Below, piece after piece: positions 44,233 to 53,978 of a stretch of 60,724 bases of DNA. Each line of letters starts with the position of its first letter. Position 1 is the first letter of the stretch. Location: assembly GCF_000466385.1 (NCBI RefSeq), contig NZ_KE952910.1, positions 27,780 through 88,503 on the forward strand, in the 5' to 3' direction. The notes under the pieces were generated by a model. That model searched no databases. It saw only the letters and a list, made by a program, of their open reading frames with translations, and was not told where the DNA came from. Made by a program: the position numbers and the translations under genes. This DNA is from Aneurinibacillus aneurinilyticus ATCC 12856. GTDB lineage: Bacteria > Bacillota > Bacilli > Aneurinibacillales > Aneurinibacillaceae.

Positions 44233-44727
44233 GTGTCGTTAACACCATTGGATATTCATAATAAGGAATTTAGCCGCGTATTCCGCGGATATGATGAAGA
44301 TCAAGTAAATGAGTTTCTTGATCAAATTATTAAAGAATTTGATATTATGCTGAAAGAAAAGCGTCAGCTCGAAGAGAGGGTCGCAACGCTGAATGAAAAG
44401 CTTTCACAGTTCGCCAACATTGAAGAGACGTTGAAGAAGTCGCTTATCATGGCACAGGAAACGGCGGATGAATTAAAAGCCAATGCACGTAAAGAAGCAC
44501 AGCTTATCGTTAAGGAAGCGGAGAAGAACGCGGATCGCCTTATTAATGATGCGCTCGCAAAATCACGTAAGCTTGTCTCCGAGATTGACGAGCTTAAACG
44601 CCGGGCTTCCGTATATCGCATGCGTTTTCGTTCCATTTTAGAAGCGCAACTGGAAATGCTTGATAATGGCGATTGGGAGAACTTCGAGAAAATTGAGGAA
44701 GACCTTGCAAAAAATATGACAGAGTAA
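44233..44727 (+). CDS. divIVA: DivIVA, membrane-curvature-binding division protein
   Basis: A 164-residue coiled-coil protein: LTPLDIHNKEFSRVFRGYDEDQV is the lipid-binding head (shown here only in parts), with Phe17 and Arg18 at the membrane-inserting tip as in B. subtilis. A heptad-rich coil follows to the end. It marks negatively curved membrane and positions Min proteins. GTG 44233 (MSLTPLD) fits AGGAGGTGG at 7 bases; the frame running into ylmH is not used. Confidence 0.93.
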   Translation: MSLTPLDIHNKEFSRVFRGYDEDQVNEFLDQIIKEFDIMLKEKRQLEERVATLNEKLSQFANIEETLKKSLIMAQETADELKANARKEAQLIVKEAEKNADRLINDALAKSRKLVSEIDELKRRASVYRMRFRSILEAQLEMLDNGDWENFEKIEEDLAKNMTE

Positions 44728-44749
44728 TACCGCGCACGCCCCGTGTTAG

Positions 44750-44779
44750 TTGACGTTAGGGTAATAACTGGTCTATAAT
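44750..44779 (+). promoter_or_regulatory. Sigma-A promoter of ileS
   Basis: TTGACG (44750-44755) and a perfect TATAAT (44774-44779) are 18 bp apart. An imperfect dyad CTGGT...ACCAG (about 44768-44794) spans the -10 box. Confidence 0.75.
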
Positions 44780-44817
44780 TCTTAAGATAACCAGGTTTCT
44801 TCAAAAGGGATATTTAG

Positions 44818-44867
44818 TAGCCTTCTCGTCCCGTCTAGATGGGCTGGGGAGGCTATTTTGTTATTTA
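44818..44867 (+). terminator. Terminator or attenuator hairpin in the ileS leader
   Basis: TAGCCTTCTCGTCCC (44818-44832) pairs with GGGCTGGGGAGGCTA (44841-44855), with two G-U pairs and a two-base mismatch, followed by TTTTGTTATTT. It lies between the ileS promoter and the gene, so it should act on ileS itself. The T-box sequence found before many ileS genes is absent. Confidence 0.75.
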
Positions 44868-44896
44868 GTATATTCACTGTGGGAGATGAAACGAGG

Positions 44897-47668
44897 ATGG
44901 ATTACAGTAAAACCTTGAAACTGCCAAAGACGGATTTCCCGATGCGGGGAGGTCTGCCAACCCGTGAGCCTGAGATGCAGGCCCAATGGGAAGAGAATAA
45001 TATTTATAAAAAAGTGCAAGCTCGTACTAATGGGCGTCCGAAATTCATTCTGCATGACGGACCGCCGTATGCTAACGGTGATATTCATATCGGGCATGCG
45101 CTGAATAAAGTGCTGAAGGATTTTATCGTTCGCTCCAAGTCGATGTTAGGTTTTGACGCTCCGTATGTTCCAGGGTGGGATACCCATGGTCTTCCGATAG
45201 AGCATGCCATTATCAAAAACGAAAAAATTGACCGCCACAAAGTTGGCATCGTTGAATTTCGTGAACGCTGCGCGGACTATGCCTACAAATATGTTGAGAA
45301 GCAAAAAGAGCAATTTAAACGTCTTGGCGTACGTGGCGACTGGGACAATCCATACATTACACTAAAGCCTGAGTATGAGGCACGCCAGATTAAAATTTTC
45401 GGAGAGATGGCGAAAAAAGGCTATATTTACAAGGGGCTTAAAGCTGTGTACTGGTCTCCTTCATCTGAGACAGCACTGGCAGAAGCCGAAATTGAATATA
45501 AAGATAAGCGCTCTGCTTCGATTTATGTGGCGTTCCCGGTTATTGAGGGGAACGGCAAACTGGCGGAAGGCGACAAAGTTGTAATTTGGACGACCACACC
45601 TTGGACCATGCCGGCTAATCTGGCAGTTGCTATCCATCCTGAGCTGGAATACTCGCTTGTTAAAACAGGCGGGGAAAAGTTCCTGATCGCTTCCGGTTTA
45701 CTAGAAAATGTGGCACAAACGATCGGGTGGGAAACATATGAGGTCGTAGCTGAATATAAAGGTGCCGAACTGGAAGGTGTCGTATGTCGTCACCCATTCT
45801 ATGATCGCAGATCCCCGCTTCTGCCAGGTGAGCATGTTACGCTTGAAGCTGGTACCGGTTGTGTTCATACTGCCCCAGGACACGGGGAAGATGACTTCTA
45901 TCTTGGACAGAAGTACGGACTTGATATTTTATGTCCAGTAGATGGCAAAGGAGTCATGACGAAGGAAGCACCAGGTTTTGAGGGCGTATTTTATGATGAC
46001 GCCAATAAGCTAATTACGGAAAAGTTAAAAGAAGTCGGCGCTCTTCTGCATATGAATTTCATTACACACTCATATCCGCATGATTGGCGTTCAAAGCAGC
46101 CGATTATTTTCCGTGCGACTGAGCAATGGTTTGCATCCATAGATGGCTTCCGCCAGGAGATGCTTGCTGCTATTAAGGAAGTAAAATGGATGCCGCACTG
46201 GGGTGAACAACGTCTGCATAATATGATTGCTGATCGTGGAGACTGGTGCATTTCCCGTCAGCGTGTCTGGGGTGTTCCGATTCCGATTTTCTATTGCCTG
46301 GATTGCAATGAGGCACTGATTAATGATGATACGATTAATCATGTTTCTGACTTATTTCGTCGTGAAGGTTCTTCTGTATGGTTCGCCAAGGAAGCTGATG
46401 AACTGCTACCGGAAGGCATGACATGCCAGCACTGTGGTGGCAAGCACTTCCGCAAAGAGACGGACATTATGGATGTTTGGTTCGACTCGGGTTCTAGTCA
46501 TGAATCGGTATTAAGAGAACGTGAAGAGCTGGCATGGCCGGCTGACTTGTACCTGGAAGGATCGGACCAATACCGTGGCTGGTTCAACTCGTCCTTGTCG
46601 ACTGCGGTAGCCGTATATGGACGCGCGCCGTACAAAGCCGTATTAAGCCATGGCTTTACGCTGGACGGAGAAGGACGTAAAATGTCCAAATCTCTGGGCA
46701 ATGTTATCGTGCCGAAGAAAATCATGGATCAGCTTGGTGCAGATATATTGCGTCTGTGGGTAGCATCTGTGGATTACCAGTCGGATGTGCGCATCTCTGA
46801 TGCTATTCTGAAGCAAATTGCAGAAGCATACCGTAAAATCCGCAATACATTCCGTTTCCTGCTCGGCAATCTGGAGGGATTCGATCCGAAGACGGATCGT
46901 TTGTCATATGAACAGCTTGATGAGCTTGACCGTTACATGGTTTTGAAAAACCAGAAGGTGATTCAGAAGGTACGTACAGCATATGAGGAATATCAATTCC
47001 ATATAGTGTATAACACAATCCATAATTTCTGCTCGATTGAGCTTAGTTCATTCTATCTTGATATTTCTAAGGACCGTTTGTATGCAGATGCAGAAAAGTC
47101 GCTGCGTCGCCGCTCGGCACAGACCGTTATGTATGATATTCTTCTGGATCTTGTCCGGCTGGTTGCTCCTATCATTCCGCACACGGCGGATGAAGTATGG
47201 AACTACATCCCGGGTACAGACGTTGAAAGCGTACAATTGACGGATATGCCTGAAGCTGATATGAAGCAACTGGATGAAGCGCTTGAAGTGAAATGGGACC
47301 GTCTGGTGGAAATTCGTGATGAAGTGAACAAAGCGCTTGAGGAAGCGCGCCGTGAAAAAGTCATCGGTCAATCGCTCTCCGCTTCCGTAGCGATTTATCC
47401 GGGGGAAGCGGCAGAAAAAGCGTTGAAGAAAGCAGAAGCTCGTTTGAAAGAACTGTTTATCGCTTCGCATGTCACGCTTTACCCTTCCTCCGAAAAGGCG
47501 CCAGAGACTGCTGTACAGCTTGAAGGACTTGCAGTTGCGGTGAAGCCGGCGGACGGGGAGAAATGCGAACGCTGCTGGATCATCACGCCTGAAGTGGGAA
47601 GCGATGCTGACCATCCAACATTGTGCTCGCGCTGCGCATCGGTTGTTAAACAGGAAGTAAATGCGTAG
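44897..47668 (+). CDS. ileS: Isoleucyl-tRNA synthetase
   Basis: A 923-residue class I synthetase. The HIGH motif lies at residues 64-67 ([16 protein letters not shown]) and KMSKS at 595-599. An editing domain ([12 protein letters not shown]) and a C-terminal zinc finger (CERCW ... CSRC) are complete, as in the bacterial type sensitive to mupirocin. ATG 44897 ([18 protein letters not shown]) aligns with B. subtilis; GGGAG lies 11 bases upstream. The long frame starting at 44858 begins inside the terminator. Confidence 0.95.
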   Translation: MDYSKTLKLPKTDFPMRGGLPTREPEMQAQWEENNIYKKVQARTNGRPKFILHDGPPYANGDIHIGHALNKVLKDFIVRSKSMLGFDAPYVPGWDTHGLPIEHAIIKNEKIDRHKVGIVEFRERCADYAYKYVEKQKEQFKRLGVRGDWDNPYITLKPEYEARQIKIFGEMAKKGYIYKGLKAVYWSPSSETALAEAEIEYKDKRSASIYVAFPVIEGNGKLAEGDKVVIWTTTPWTMPANLAVAIHPELEYSLVKTGGEKFLIASGLLENVAQTIGWETYEVVAEYKGAELEGVVCRHPFYDRRSPLLPGEHVTLEAGTGCVHTAPGHGEDDFYLGQKYGLDILCPVDGKGVMTKEAPGFEGVFYDDANKLITEKLKEVGALLHMNFITHSYPHDWRSKQPIIFRATEQWFASIDGFRQEMLAAIKEVKWMPHWGEQRLHNMIADRGDWCISRQRVWGVPIPIFYCLDCNEALINDDTINHVSDLFRREGSSVWFAKEADELLPEGMTCQHCGGKHFRKETDIMDVWFDSGSSHESVLREREELAWPADLYLEGSDQYRGWFNSSLSTAVAVYGRAPYKAVLSHGFTLDGEGRKMSKSLGNVIVPKKIMDQLGADILRLWVASVDYQSDVRISDAILKQIAEAYRKIRNTFRFLLGNLEGFDPKTDRLSYEQLDELDRYMVLKNQKVIQKVRTAYEEYQFHIVYNTIHNFCSIELSSFYLDISKDRLYADAEKSLRRRSAQTVMYDILLDLVRLVAPIIPHTADEVWNYIPGTDVESVQLTDMPEADMKQLDEALEVKWDRLVEIRDEVNKALEEARREKVIGQSLSASVAIYPGEAAEKALKKAEARLKELFIASHVTLYPSSEKAPETAVQLEGLAVAVKPADGEKCERCWIITPEVGSDADHPTLCSRCASVVKQEVNA

Positions 47669-47695
47669 CGACGCGCGGAGGCGGGAGGAAGTCTT

Positions 47696-48166
47696 TTGAT
47701 TTATTATTATGTGCTTGCGCTGCTCGTATTTTTTGCCGATCGCATAGCGAAATGGCTGGTCGTGACTTATATGGAGTTTGGCCAGTCCATCCCCTTGTGG
47801 GAAGGAGTATTTCATCTGACTTCTCACAGAAATAGAGGGGCAGCATTCGGAATTTTAGAGAATCAGCGCGGTTTCTTTATTGTCATTACCATAGCGATTA
47901 TCGTCGGGATTATATGGTATTTGCGGAAGGCATATAAGGAGAGCAAGCTTGTCTCCTTAGCACTGGCACTTATTCTAGGGGGCGCGATCGGCAATTTCTA
48001 TGATCGTGTGCTAACAGGAGAAGTGGTCGACTTTTTGGACTTTACGCTAATTAACTTCCCGATTTTTAATATCGCCGATTCGGCCATTGTCATCGGTGTC
48101 AGTCTATTTGTAATCGATGGCATACGGGAGTTATTGATGAACGGACGGGATCGCAAATATGAATAA
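47696..48166 (+). CDS. lspA: Lipoprotein signal peptidase II
   Basis: A 156-residue membrane aspartic protease with four transmembrane segments that cleaves prolipoproteins before the lipidated cysteine. Catalytic motifs are GGAIGNFYDRV and NFPIFNIADSAI; HRNRGAAFGIL is also typical. TTG 47696 follows GGGAGGAA. It overlaps rluD by 8 bases. Confidence 0.94.
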   Translation: MIYYYVLALLVFFADRIAKWLVVTYMEFGQSIPLWEGVFHLTSHRNRGAAFGILENQRGFFIVITIAIIVGIIWYLRKAYKESKLVSLALALILGGAIGNFYDRVLTGEVVDFLDFTLINFPIFNIADSAIVIGVSLFVIDGIRELLMNGRDRKYE

Positions 48167-49088
48167 CGAAGAACGTTATGAACGCCACGATTGGCTAGTA
48201 GAGCCGGAAGATATCGGAGAGCGTGTAGATAAATTCCTTGCCACTATGCAGGAAGAATGGTCTCGCAGCCAGCTCCAGAGCTGGATTAAAGCTGGATTGC
48301 TTACGGTAAACGGAAAGCTGATTAAAGGAAATTACCGCCTCCAGGGGGACGATGAAGTAACGCTGATGGTACCTCCGGCTCGCGAAGTCGATATTCAGCC
48401 GGAGAATATTCCGCTTGATGTTGTGTACGAAGACAGTGACGTTATTGTTGTGAACAAGCAGCGTGGACTGGTCGTTCATCCAGCACCAGGCCATTATTCG
48501 GGCACATTGGTCAATGCGCTGCTGTATCATTGTCAGGATTTATCAGGCATTAATGGCGTACTTCGTCCAGGTATTGTACACCGAATCGATAAAGATACAT
48601 CCGGTTTACTAATGGCAGCCAAAAATGATAAGGCACATGAGTCGTTGGCTAATCAATTGAAAGACCATACGGTTACCCGGCGCTATATTGCGCTGGTACA
48701 CGGGGTTATCTCGCATGAAAAAGGAACCATTGATGCACCGATAGGCCGCGATCCGAAGAACCGTCAACAAATGGCGGTCGTATTTGAAAACAGCAAGCCT
48801 GCGATTTCGCACTTCGTTGTGCTGGAGCGTTTTAAAGAACATACGCTTGTTGAAATGAAGCTGGAAACAGGGCGAACGCATCAGATTCGTGTGCATATGA
48901 AATATATCGGGCATCCATTGGTTGGTGATCCGAAATATGGACCGAAGAATTTGTTTTCTATCGAAGGGCAGGCGCTGCATGCGAAAACGCTCGGGTTTAA
49001 TCATCCTACAACAGGGGAGCACCTGGAGTTCCATGCACAGTTGCCGCATGATATAGAAGCAATTCTAGCTCAGCTTAGACTTGAATAA
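48159..49088 (+). CDS. rluD: RluA-family pseudouridine synthase (RluD/YlyB-like)
   Basis: A 309-residue pseudouridine synthase of 23S rRNA. An N-terminal S4 domain (ERVDKFLATM...SQLQSWIKAGLLTVNG, in parts) precedes the catalytic domain with HRIDKDTSGLLM, where the aspartate is the nucleophile. GRTHQIRVHMKYIGHPLVGD is typical. Target uridines are assumed from RluD. It is followed by the pyr promoter. Confidence 0.92.
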   Translation: MNNEERYERHDWLVEPEDIGERVDKFLATMQEEWSRSQLQSWIKAGLLTVNGKLIKGNYRLQGDDEVTLMVPPAREVDIQPENIPLDVVYEDSDVIVVNKQRGLVVHPAPGHYSGTLVNALLYHCQDLSGINGVLRPGIVHRIDKDTSGLLMAAKNDKAHESLANQLKDHTVTRRYIALVHGVISHEKGTIDAPIGRDPKNRQQMAVVFENSKPAISHFVVLERFKEHTLVEMKLETGRTHQIRVHMKYIGHPLVGDPKYGPKNLFSIEGQALHAKTLGFNHPTTGEHLEFHAQLPHDIEAILAQLRLE

Positions 49089-49094
49089 ATGATG

Positions 49095-49123
49095 TTGACA
49101 GTTTCCCGATTTCATGTCATAAT
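49095..49123 (+). promoter_or_regulatory. Sigma-A promoter of the pyr operon
   Basis: TTGACA (49095-49100), a 17-bp spacer and CATAAT (49118-49123). Transcription should start near 49130, ahead of the PyrR attenuator. Confidence 0.8.
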
Positions 49124-49129
49124 TCATTT

Positions 49130-49271
49130 AATTACAAAGAAACCTTTAATTCAGTCCTGTGAGGCTGGCAAGGAAATCGGACACGTTTGGTGAAAAAAGG
49201 GGAGAGTTGTATAGCTCCTGCATTTTTCCTGAACTTGAAAAGCTTTCTGCCTCTCGCAGAAAGCTTTTTTT
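49130..49271 (+). promoter_or_regulatory. PyrR-dependent attenuator in front of pyrR
   Basis: The PyrR-binding loop AGTCCTGTGAGGCTGG (49153-49168) matches the known consensus. Downstream lies a strong terminator, AAAAGCTTTCTGC (49238-49250) with GCAGAAAGCTTTT (49256-49268) plus a T run. When UMP or UTP is high, PyrR is expected to hold the loop and let the terminator form; an antiterminator involving the AAGGAAAT segment and ATTTTTCCTG is possible. Confidence 0.9.
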
Positions 49272-49303
49272 ATGCCTGATTACTTTATTTACGGACAAAA
49301 TAA

Positions 49304-49888
<585 letters not shown>

Positions 49889-49914
49889 AAGAATTAAGAT
49901 AAGTCAATCCAAAC

Positions 49915-49956
49915 ATACCCTTTAACTCAGTCCTGTGAGACTGGTAAGGAAGGAGA
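49915..49956 (+). promoter_or_regulatory. PyrR-binding loop overlapping the pyrP ribosome site
   Basis: AGTCCTGTGAGACTGG (49929-49944) is a clear PyrR loop with a lower stem CCTTTA/TAAGG. The 3' side of the stem runs into the pyrP Shine-Dalgarno AAGGAAGGAG (49946-49955). The 75-bp gap has no terminator hairpin, unlike the B. subtilis pyrR-pyrP region. PyrR would therefore most simply block pyrP translation. Confidence 0.75.
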
Positions 49957-49963
49957 AAACAAA

Positions 49964-51340
49964 ATGATCAAGAAGGACTATATTGATGTACACGAAACGC
50001 CTGCTATCCAGAAGCTTATACCGCTGAGCTTGCAGCATTTGTTCGCCATGTTTGGCTCAACTGTGCTGGTACCGCTTCTGACTGGGCTTGATGTATCTGT
50101 CGCGCTGCTGACAAGTGGGATCGGCACGCTCCTGTTTTTGCTGATTACAAGGGGCAAGCTACCGAATTATCTCGGCTCATCCTTCGCTTTCATCGGTCCG
50201 ATTATTACCGTAAGCGCAAGTCAGGGAGTTGGAACGGCCATGCTTGGCTGCTTCATTGCAGGTCTGGTCTACCTCGTGGTAGCGCTGGTTGTCAAAATGG
50301 CAGGGATTAATTGGCTCAATCGTCTGCTTCCGCCTGTGCTTATCGCATCGATTATTATCGTTATCGGTCTGAGCATTTCCGGTGTAGCGGTCGGCTGGGC
50401 ATTGAATGACCCGCTAAGTGACCCGGCTAAGCCCGCATACTCACTTGCTGCAGTAGAAGTAGCGTTTGTGACATTAGCGATGACAGTAATCGCTAATCTG
50501 TTCTTCCGTGGTTTTTTATCTGTACTTCCGGTTCTAATGGGAATGGTTGTTGGTTATATCTATACGTACATTCGTCATCCGGAATGGATTGACTTTAAAA
50601 GCGTAGCGGCAGCGCCGCTCTTTATTACACCGAGTATGTGGATGAAAGAACATTTTGTTACAGGCCAGGTGCTTGATGCGTTTACGTCTCCAACTGCATG
50701 GATGACTGCACTTATTATTGCACCTGTAGCCTTCGTTACACTGGCTGAGCATATCGGTCACCTACTGGTGACAGCCAATATTATGAATCGTGACTTGATG
50801 CGCGACCCGGGCCTGCACCGCTCGGTTGCAGGCGATGGTGTAGCGGTTATTTTCGCTTCCTTTCTAGGAGGGCCGCCGAGCACAACATATGGAGAGAACA
50901 TGGGAGTTTTGGCCATGACGAAAGTGTACAGTCGCGTGGTTATTGGTGGTGCGGCCTGCTTCGCGATTTTGTTCGCCTTCGTAGGTAAAATCGGTGCCCT
51001 GCTCATGACGATTCCAAAGCCGGTATTAGGCGGTGTCACCATTGTGCTGTTCGGTATTATCGCAGTACAAGGTATGCGCATGTATGTTGAACATAATATT
51101 GACTTTGCTCATAAGCGAAATATGGTGGTTGCAGCAATTGTGCTCGTAACTGGAATTGGAGGGTTCAAATTGGACTTCCACGAAATAACGTTCAGCAATT
51201 TCATAGCACACTTGACTGTCGATAATATTGCAATGGCTACCTTCCTCGGCATGCTGCTGCACGCAGTATTGCCGAATAAAGAGGTCGCTTTTGGAAACAA
51301 CGGTAAAAAAAATGAACAATTGCATAAGCAAGCATCATAA
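49964..51340 (+). CDS. pyrP: PyrP, uracil permease (UraA/NCS2 family)
   Basis: A 458-residue uracil:proton symporter with about 14 membrane segments. Family marks are PLSLQHLFAMFGSTVLVP at the start, the PNYLGSSFAFIGP segment and VTLAEHIGHLLV with the substrate-binding glutamate, then FLGGPPSTTYGENMGVLAMTKVYSR (in parts). AAGGAAGGAG precedes the ATG and overlaps a PyrR loop. Position after pyrR matches B. subtilis. Confidence 0.94.
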   Translation: MIKKDYIDVHETPAIQKLIPLSLQHLFAMFGSTVLVPLLTGLDVSVALLTSGIGTLLFLLITRGKLPNYLGSSFAFIGPIITVSASQGVGTAMLGCFIAGLVYLVVALVVKMAGINWLNRLLPPVLIASIIIVIGLSISGVAVGWALNDPLSDPAKPAYSLAAVEVAFVTLAMTVIANLFFRGFLSVLPVLMGMVVGYIYTYIRHPEWIDFKSVAAAPLFITPSMWMKEHFVTGQVLDAFTSPTAWMTALIIAPVAFVTLAEHIGHLLVTANIMNRDLMRDPGLHRSVAGDGVAVIFASFLGGPPSTTYGENMGVLAMTKVYSRVVIGGAACFAILFAFVGKIGALLMTIPKPVLGGVTIVLFGIIAVQGMRMYVEHNIDFAHKRNMVVAAIVLVTGIGGFKLDFHEITFSNFIAHLTVDNIAMATFLGMLLHAVLPNKEVAFGNNGKKNEQLHKQAS

Positions 51341-51341
51341 T

Positions 51342-51515
51342 CATCCTTTAAAACAGTCCCGTGAGCCTGGTAAGGATGCCGTGGTGTATATGAAACAGGA
51401 GAAAGCAGCCTTCATCTGGTCGCAAAGACGGATGATTGGGAAAGACAGGCTCCTTTTTTCCGAGTGCATATACAAAAGGGCTTCTTACCGAACGGGACGG
51501 TAGGAAGCCCTTTTT
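51342..51515 (+). promoter_or_regulatory. PyrR-dependent attenuator between pyrP and pyrC
   Basis: CATCCTTTA and TAAGGATG frame a PyrR loop AGTCCCGTGAGCCTGG (51355-51370). The terminator is GGGCTTCTTACC (51478-51489) with GGTAGGAAGCCC (51499-51510) and a T run. GGTAAG (51369-51374) can pair with CTTACC (51484-51489) of the terminator arm, giving a plausible antiterminator. In B. subtilis the matching attenuator precedes pyrB, which is absent here. Confidence 0.88.
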
Positions 51516-51576
51516 GCTTGGCGTATACCAAAACAGTGCAAATTGAACATGATTTTATGATAAAGGGGAGAATACG

Positions 51577-52875
51577 ATGGGTACAATTTTACGAAATGGT
51601 CGATTGCTAGTAAACGGAGAATTAGTAATAAAAGATATTTTAATCGAGGGAAACACCATTGAAAAAATTGGGGACGGTTTAGAAATTGCTGACCACAAAG
51701 TAATTGATGCAACAGACAAGCTGGTTACACCAGGTTTTATTGATATGCACGTTCATCTGAGGGAGCCGGGATTCGAGGCGAAGGAGACGATTGCTACAGG
51801 AACGGCGTCTGCAGCGCGCGGCGGATTTACTACGGTAGCATGTATGCCGAATACTCGTCCTGTCATTGACACGCCGGAAACGGTAAAACAAATTCTCAGC
51901 AAAGCAAAGGCGGAAGGCAGTGCCCGCGTTCTGCCGATTGGCGCAATCACAGTACGAGAACTCGGTAAAGAGCTGACGGACATGTCAGCATTGAAGGAAG
52001 CAGGAGTTATCGCAGTATCTGATGATGGGGTAGGTATACAGACAAGTCAAGTGATGAAAGATGCGATGAAAGTGGCAACAGGGCTGGGCCTGCCAGTTAT
52101 TGCACATTGCGAAGATGATAGTTTGGCTGAAGGAGGCTGCGTACACGAAGGTGTATTTAGTGAAAAGCACGGGTTAAAAGGAATTCCGTCCGAAGCAGAA
52201 TCCATTCATGTTGGCCGTGATATCCTGCTGGCCGAAGCGACAGGCGTACACTACCATGTATGTCACATCAGTACGGTTGAATCAGTACGTCTGGTACGTG
52301 AAGCAAAACAGCGTGGCGCACGAGTGACAACGGAAGTATGTCCGCATCACCTCTTGCTATGCGATGAAGATATTCCAGCCTTAGATGCCAATTATAAAAT
52401 GAATCCGCCACTGCGCTCTCGCCGCGACCGTGACGCGCTTATTGAAGGATTAAAAGATGGTACTATCGATATGATTGTTACCGACCACGCACCGCATACA
52501 GCAGAAGAAAAACAGCGTGGCATGGAGCTTGCGCCATTCGGCATCGTCGGCCTGGAAACGGCTTTTCCGCTCCTTTACACTAAGCTAGTACTTGAAGGTT
52601 CATTCACGCTGCAAGAGATTGTTGAACGCATGACAAAAGTGCCGGCGGACGTATTTAATCTGCCATGGGGTACTTTGCAGGAAGGCGCAATTGCCGATAT
52701 TGCGGTCATTGATTTGGAAACAGAAAAAGAGGTAAATCCTGAAGATTTTGCAAGCAAAGGACACAACACGCCATTCACTGGCTGGAGATTAAAAGGTTGG
52801 CCGGTATTGACCATGCTAGAAGGTCAAGTGGTATGGCAGGCAGATGAGATGAACAGCGAAGGAGCGAGACAATAA
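51577..52875 (+). CDS. pyrC: Dihydroorotase, PyrC
   Basis: A 432-residue class I dihydroorotase. The first metal motif is PGFIDMHVHLREPG; others are PVIAHCEDD, VCHISTVESV and VTDHAPH. It closes carbamoyl aspartate to dihydroorotate. AAGGGGAG precedes the ATG. The upstream enzyme, aspartate carbamoyltransferase, would normally be encoded just before it but is missing. The stop overlaps the next start (TAATG). Confidence 0.95.
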   Translation: MGTILRNGRLLVNGELVIKDILIEGNTIEKIGDGLEIADHKVIDATDKLVTPGFIDMHVHLREPGFEAKETIATGTASAARGGFTTVACMPNTRPVIDTPETVKQILSKAKAEGSARVLPIGAITVRELGKELTDMSALKEAGVIAVSDDGVGIQTSQVMKDAMKVATGLGLPVIAHCEDDSLAEGGCVHEGVFSEKHGLKGIPSEAESIHVGRDILLAEATGVHYHVCHISTVESVRLVREAKQRGARVTTEVCPHHLLLCDEDIPALDANYKMNPPLRSRRDRDALIEGLKDGTIDMIVTDHAPHTAEEKQRGMELAPFGIVGLETAFPLLYTKLVLEGSFTLQEIVERMTKVPADVFNLPWGTLQEGAIADIAVIDLETEKEVNPEDFASKGHNTPFTGWRLKGWPVLTMLEGQVVWQADEMNSEGARQ

Positions 52876-53978
52876 TGGTAAAACAAGCGAGACTCGTATT
52901 GGAAGACGGTACAGTATTCATTGGAAAGTCGTTCGGAGCGGAAGAAGAGTCGCTCGGCGAGGTCGTATTCAATACCGGGATTACGGGCTATCAGGAAGTA
53001 TTGTCCGACCCGTCGTATTGCGGACAGATTGTTACGATGACCTATCCTATGATCGGAAACTATGGGATTAACCGTGACGATTTTGAATCCATGCGTCCAT
53101 TTTTACACGGATTCGTTGTACGTGAACATTGCGAAGTGCCAAACAACTGGCGCAATGAGCAAACAGTTGATGCAATGCTGAAGGAGTATGGAATTCCAGG
53201 CATTGCAGAAGTGGATACACGCAAATTAACACGCATTATTCGTCAGCACGGTACGCTCAAAGGTGTAATTACCACATCAGGTGAATCCGTAGAATCACTG
53301 CTTGAAAAGCTGAAAGCTCCGCTTATGGAGGATCAGGTAGCTCGGGTTTCCACGAAAAATCTTTTTCCGGTGCCAGGCCGAGGGCCGCGTATCGTATTGG
53401 TCGATTTCGGAGCCAAGTACGGTATTCTGCGAGAGCTAACTAACCGAGGCTGTGACGTTATTGTTGCCCCGTATAATGTTACCGCTGATGAAATTCGCCG
53501 CATTCGTCCCGACGGAATTCTGTTATCTAACGGACCTGGAGACCCGAAGAATGTTCCGGAAGCAATCCGCATGATTCAAGAGATTCTTGGGGAATATCCA
53601 CTGTTCGGTATCTGTCTCGGTCATCAATTGTTTGCACTGGCCTGCGGTGCTGATACGGAGCGCATGAAGTTTGGTCATCGGGGAGGCAACCACCCGGTGA
53701 AAGAGCTTGTTACCGGCCGCACGCATATTACTTCGCAAAACCACGGCTATGCTGTATCCGCTGATTCAGTGGCAAACACTGAGCTTGAAGTTAGCCATAT
53801 CGCACTTAATGACGGGACAGTAGAAGGCCTTATTCATAAAAAACATGCGGCGTTTTCTGTGCAGTACCACCCAGAAGCTGCGCCGGGACCATACGATTCC
53901 AATTACTTATTCGACCGCTTCCTAGAGCAGGTAGCCACATTTGTTAAGGGGGAAAAAGCGCATGCCACGACTCGATAA
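52875..53978 (+). CDS. pyrAA: Carbamoyl-phosphate synthase small subunit (pyrimidine-specific)
   Basis: A 367-residue glutaminase subunit. The N-terminal domain carries [21 protein letters not shown] (in parts); the class I amidotransferase domain has Cys247 in [12 protein letters not shown] and the His/Glu pair in YHPEAAPGP. It supplies ammonia to the large subunit. ATG 52875 overlaps the pyrC stop by one base. It overlaps pyrAB by 17 bases. Confidence 0.95.
   Translation: MVKQARLVLEDGTVFIGKSFGAEEESLGEVVFNTGITGYQEVLSDPSYCGQIVTMTYPMIGNYGINRDDFESMRPFLHGFVVREHCEVPNNWRNEQTVDAMLKEYGIPGIAEVDTRKLTRIIRQHGTLKGVITTSGESVESLLEKLKAPLMEDQVARVSTKNLFPVPGRGPRIVLVDFGAKYGILRELTNRGCDVIVAPYNVTADEIRRIRPDGILLSNGPGDPKNVPEAIRMIQEILGEYPLFGICLGHQLFALACGADTERMKFGHRGGNHPVKELVTGRTHITSQNHGYAVSADSVANTELEVSHIALNDGTVEGLIHKKHAAFSVQYHPEAAPGPYDSNYLFDRFLEQVATFVKGEKAHATTR

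Noticed and set aside
44839-44868. Nine-codon leader peptide within the ileS hairpin
   Set aside because: The ATG has no ribosome site and lies in the hairpin loop; it encodes only one isoleucine codon, so a classical attenuation peptide is unlikely.
44727-44896. T-box riboswitch for ileS
   Set aside because: The conserved T-box core is absent between the promoter and the terminator. ACCGCG at about 44730 lies upstream of the promoter and is a chance match.
47048-47827. 259-residue minus-strand frame antisense to ileS and lspA
   Set aside because: It lies wholly over well-supported genes, has no ribosome site or recognisable domain and is explained by codon bias of the sense strand. The same applies to other long antisense frames such as 21177-21737 and 36391-36948.
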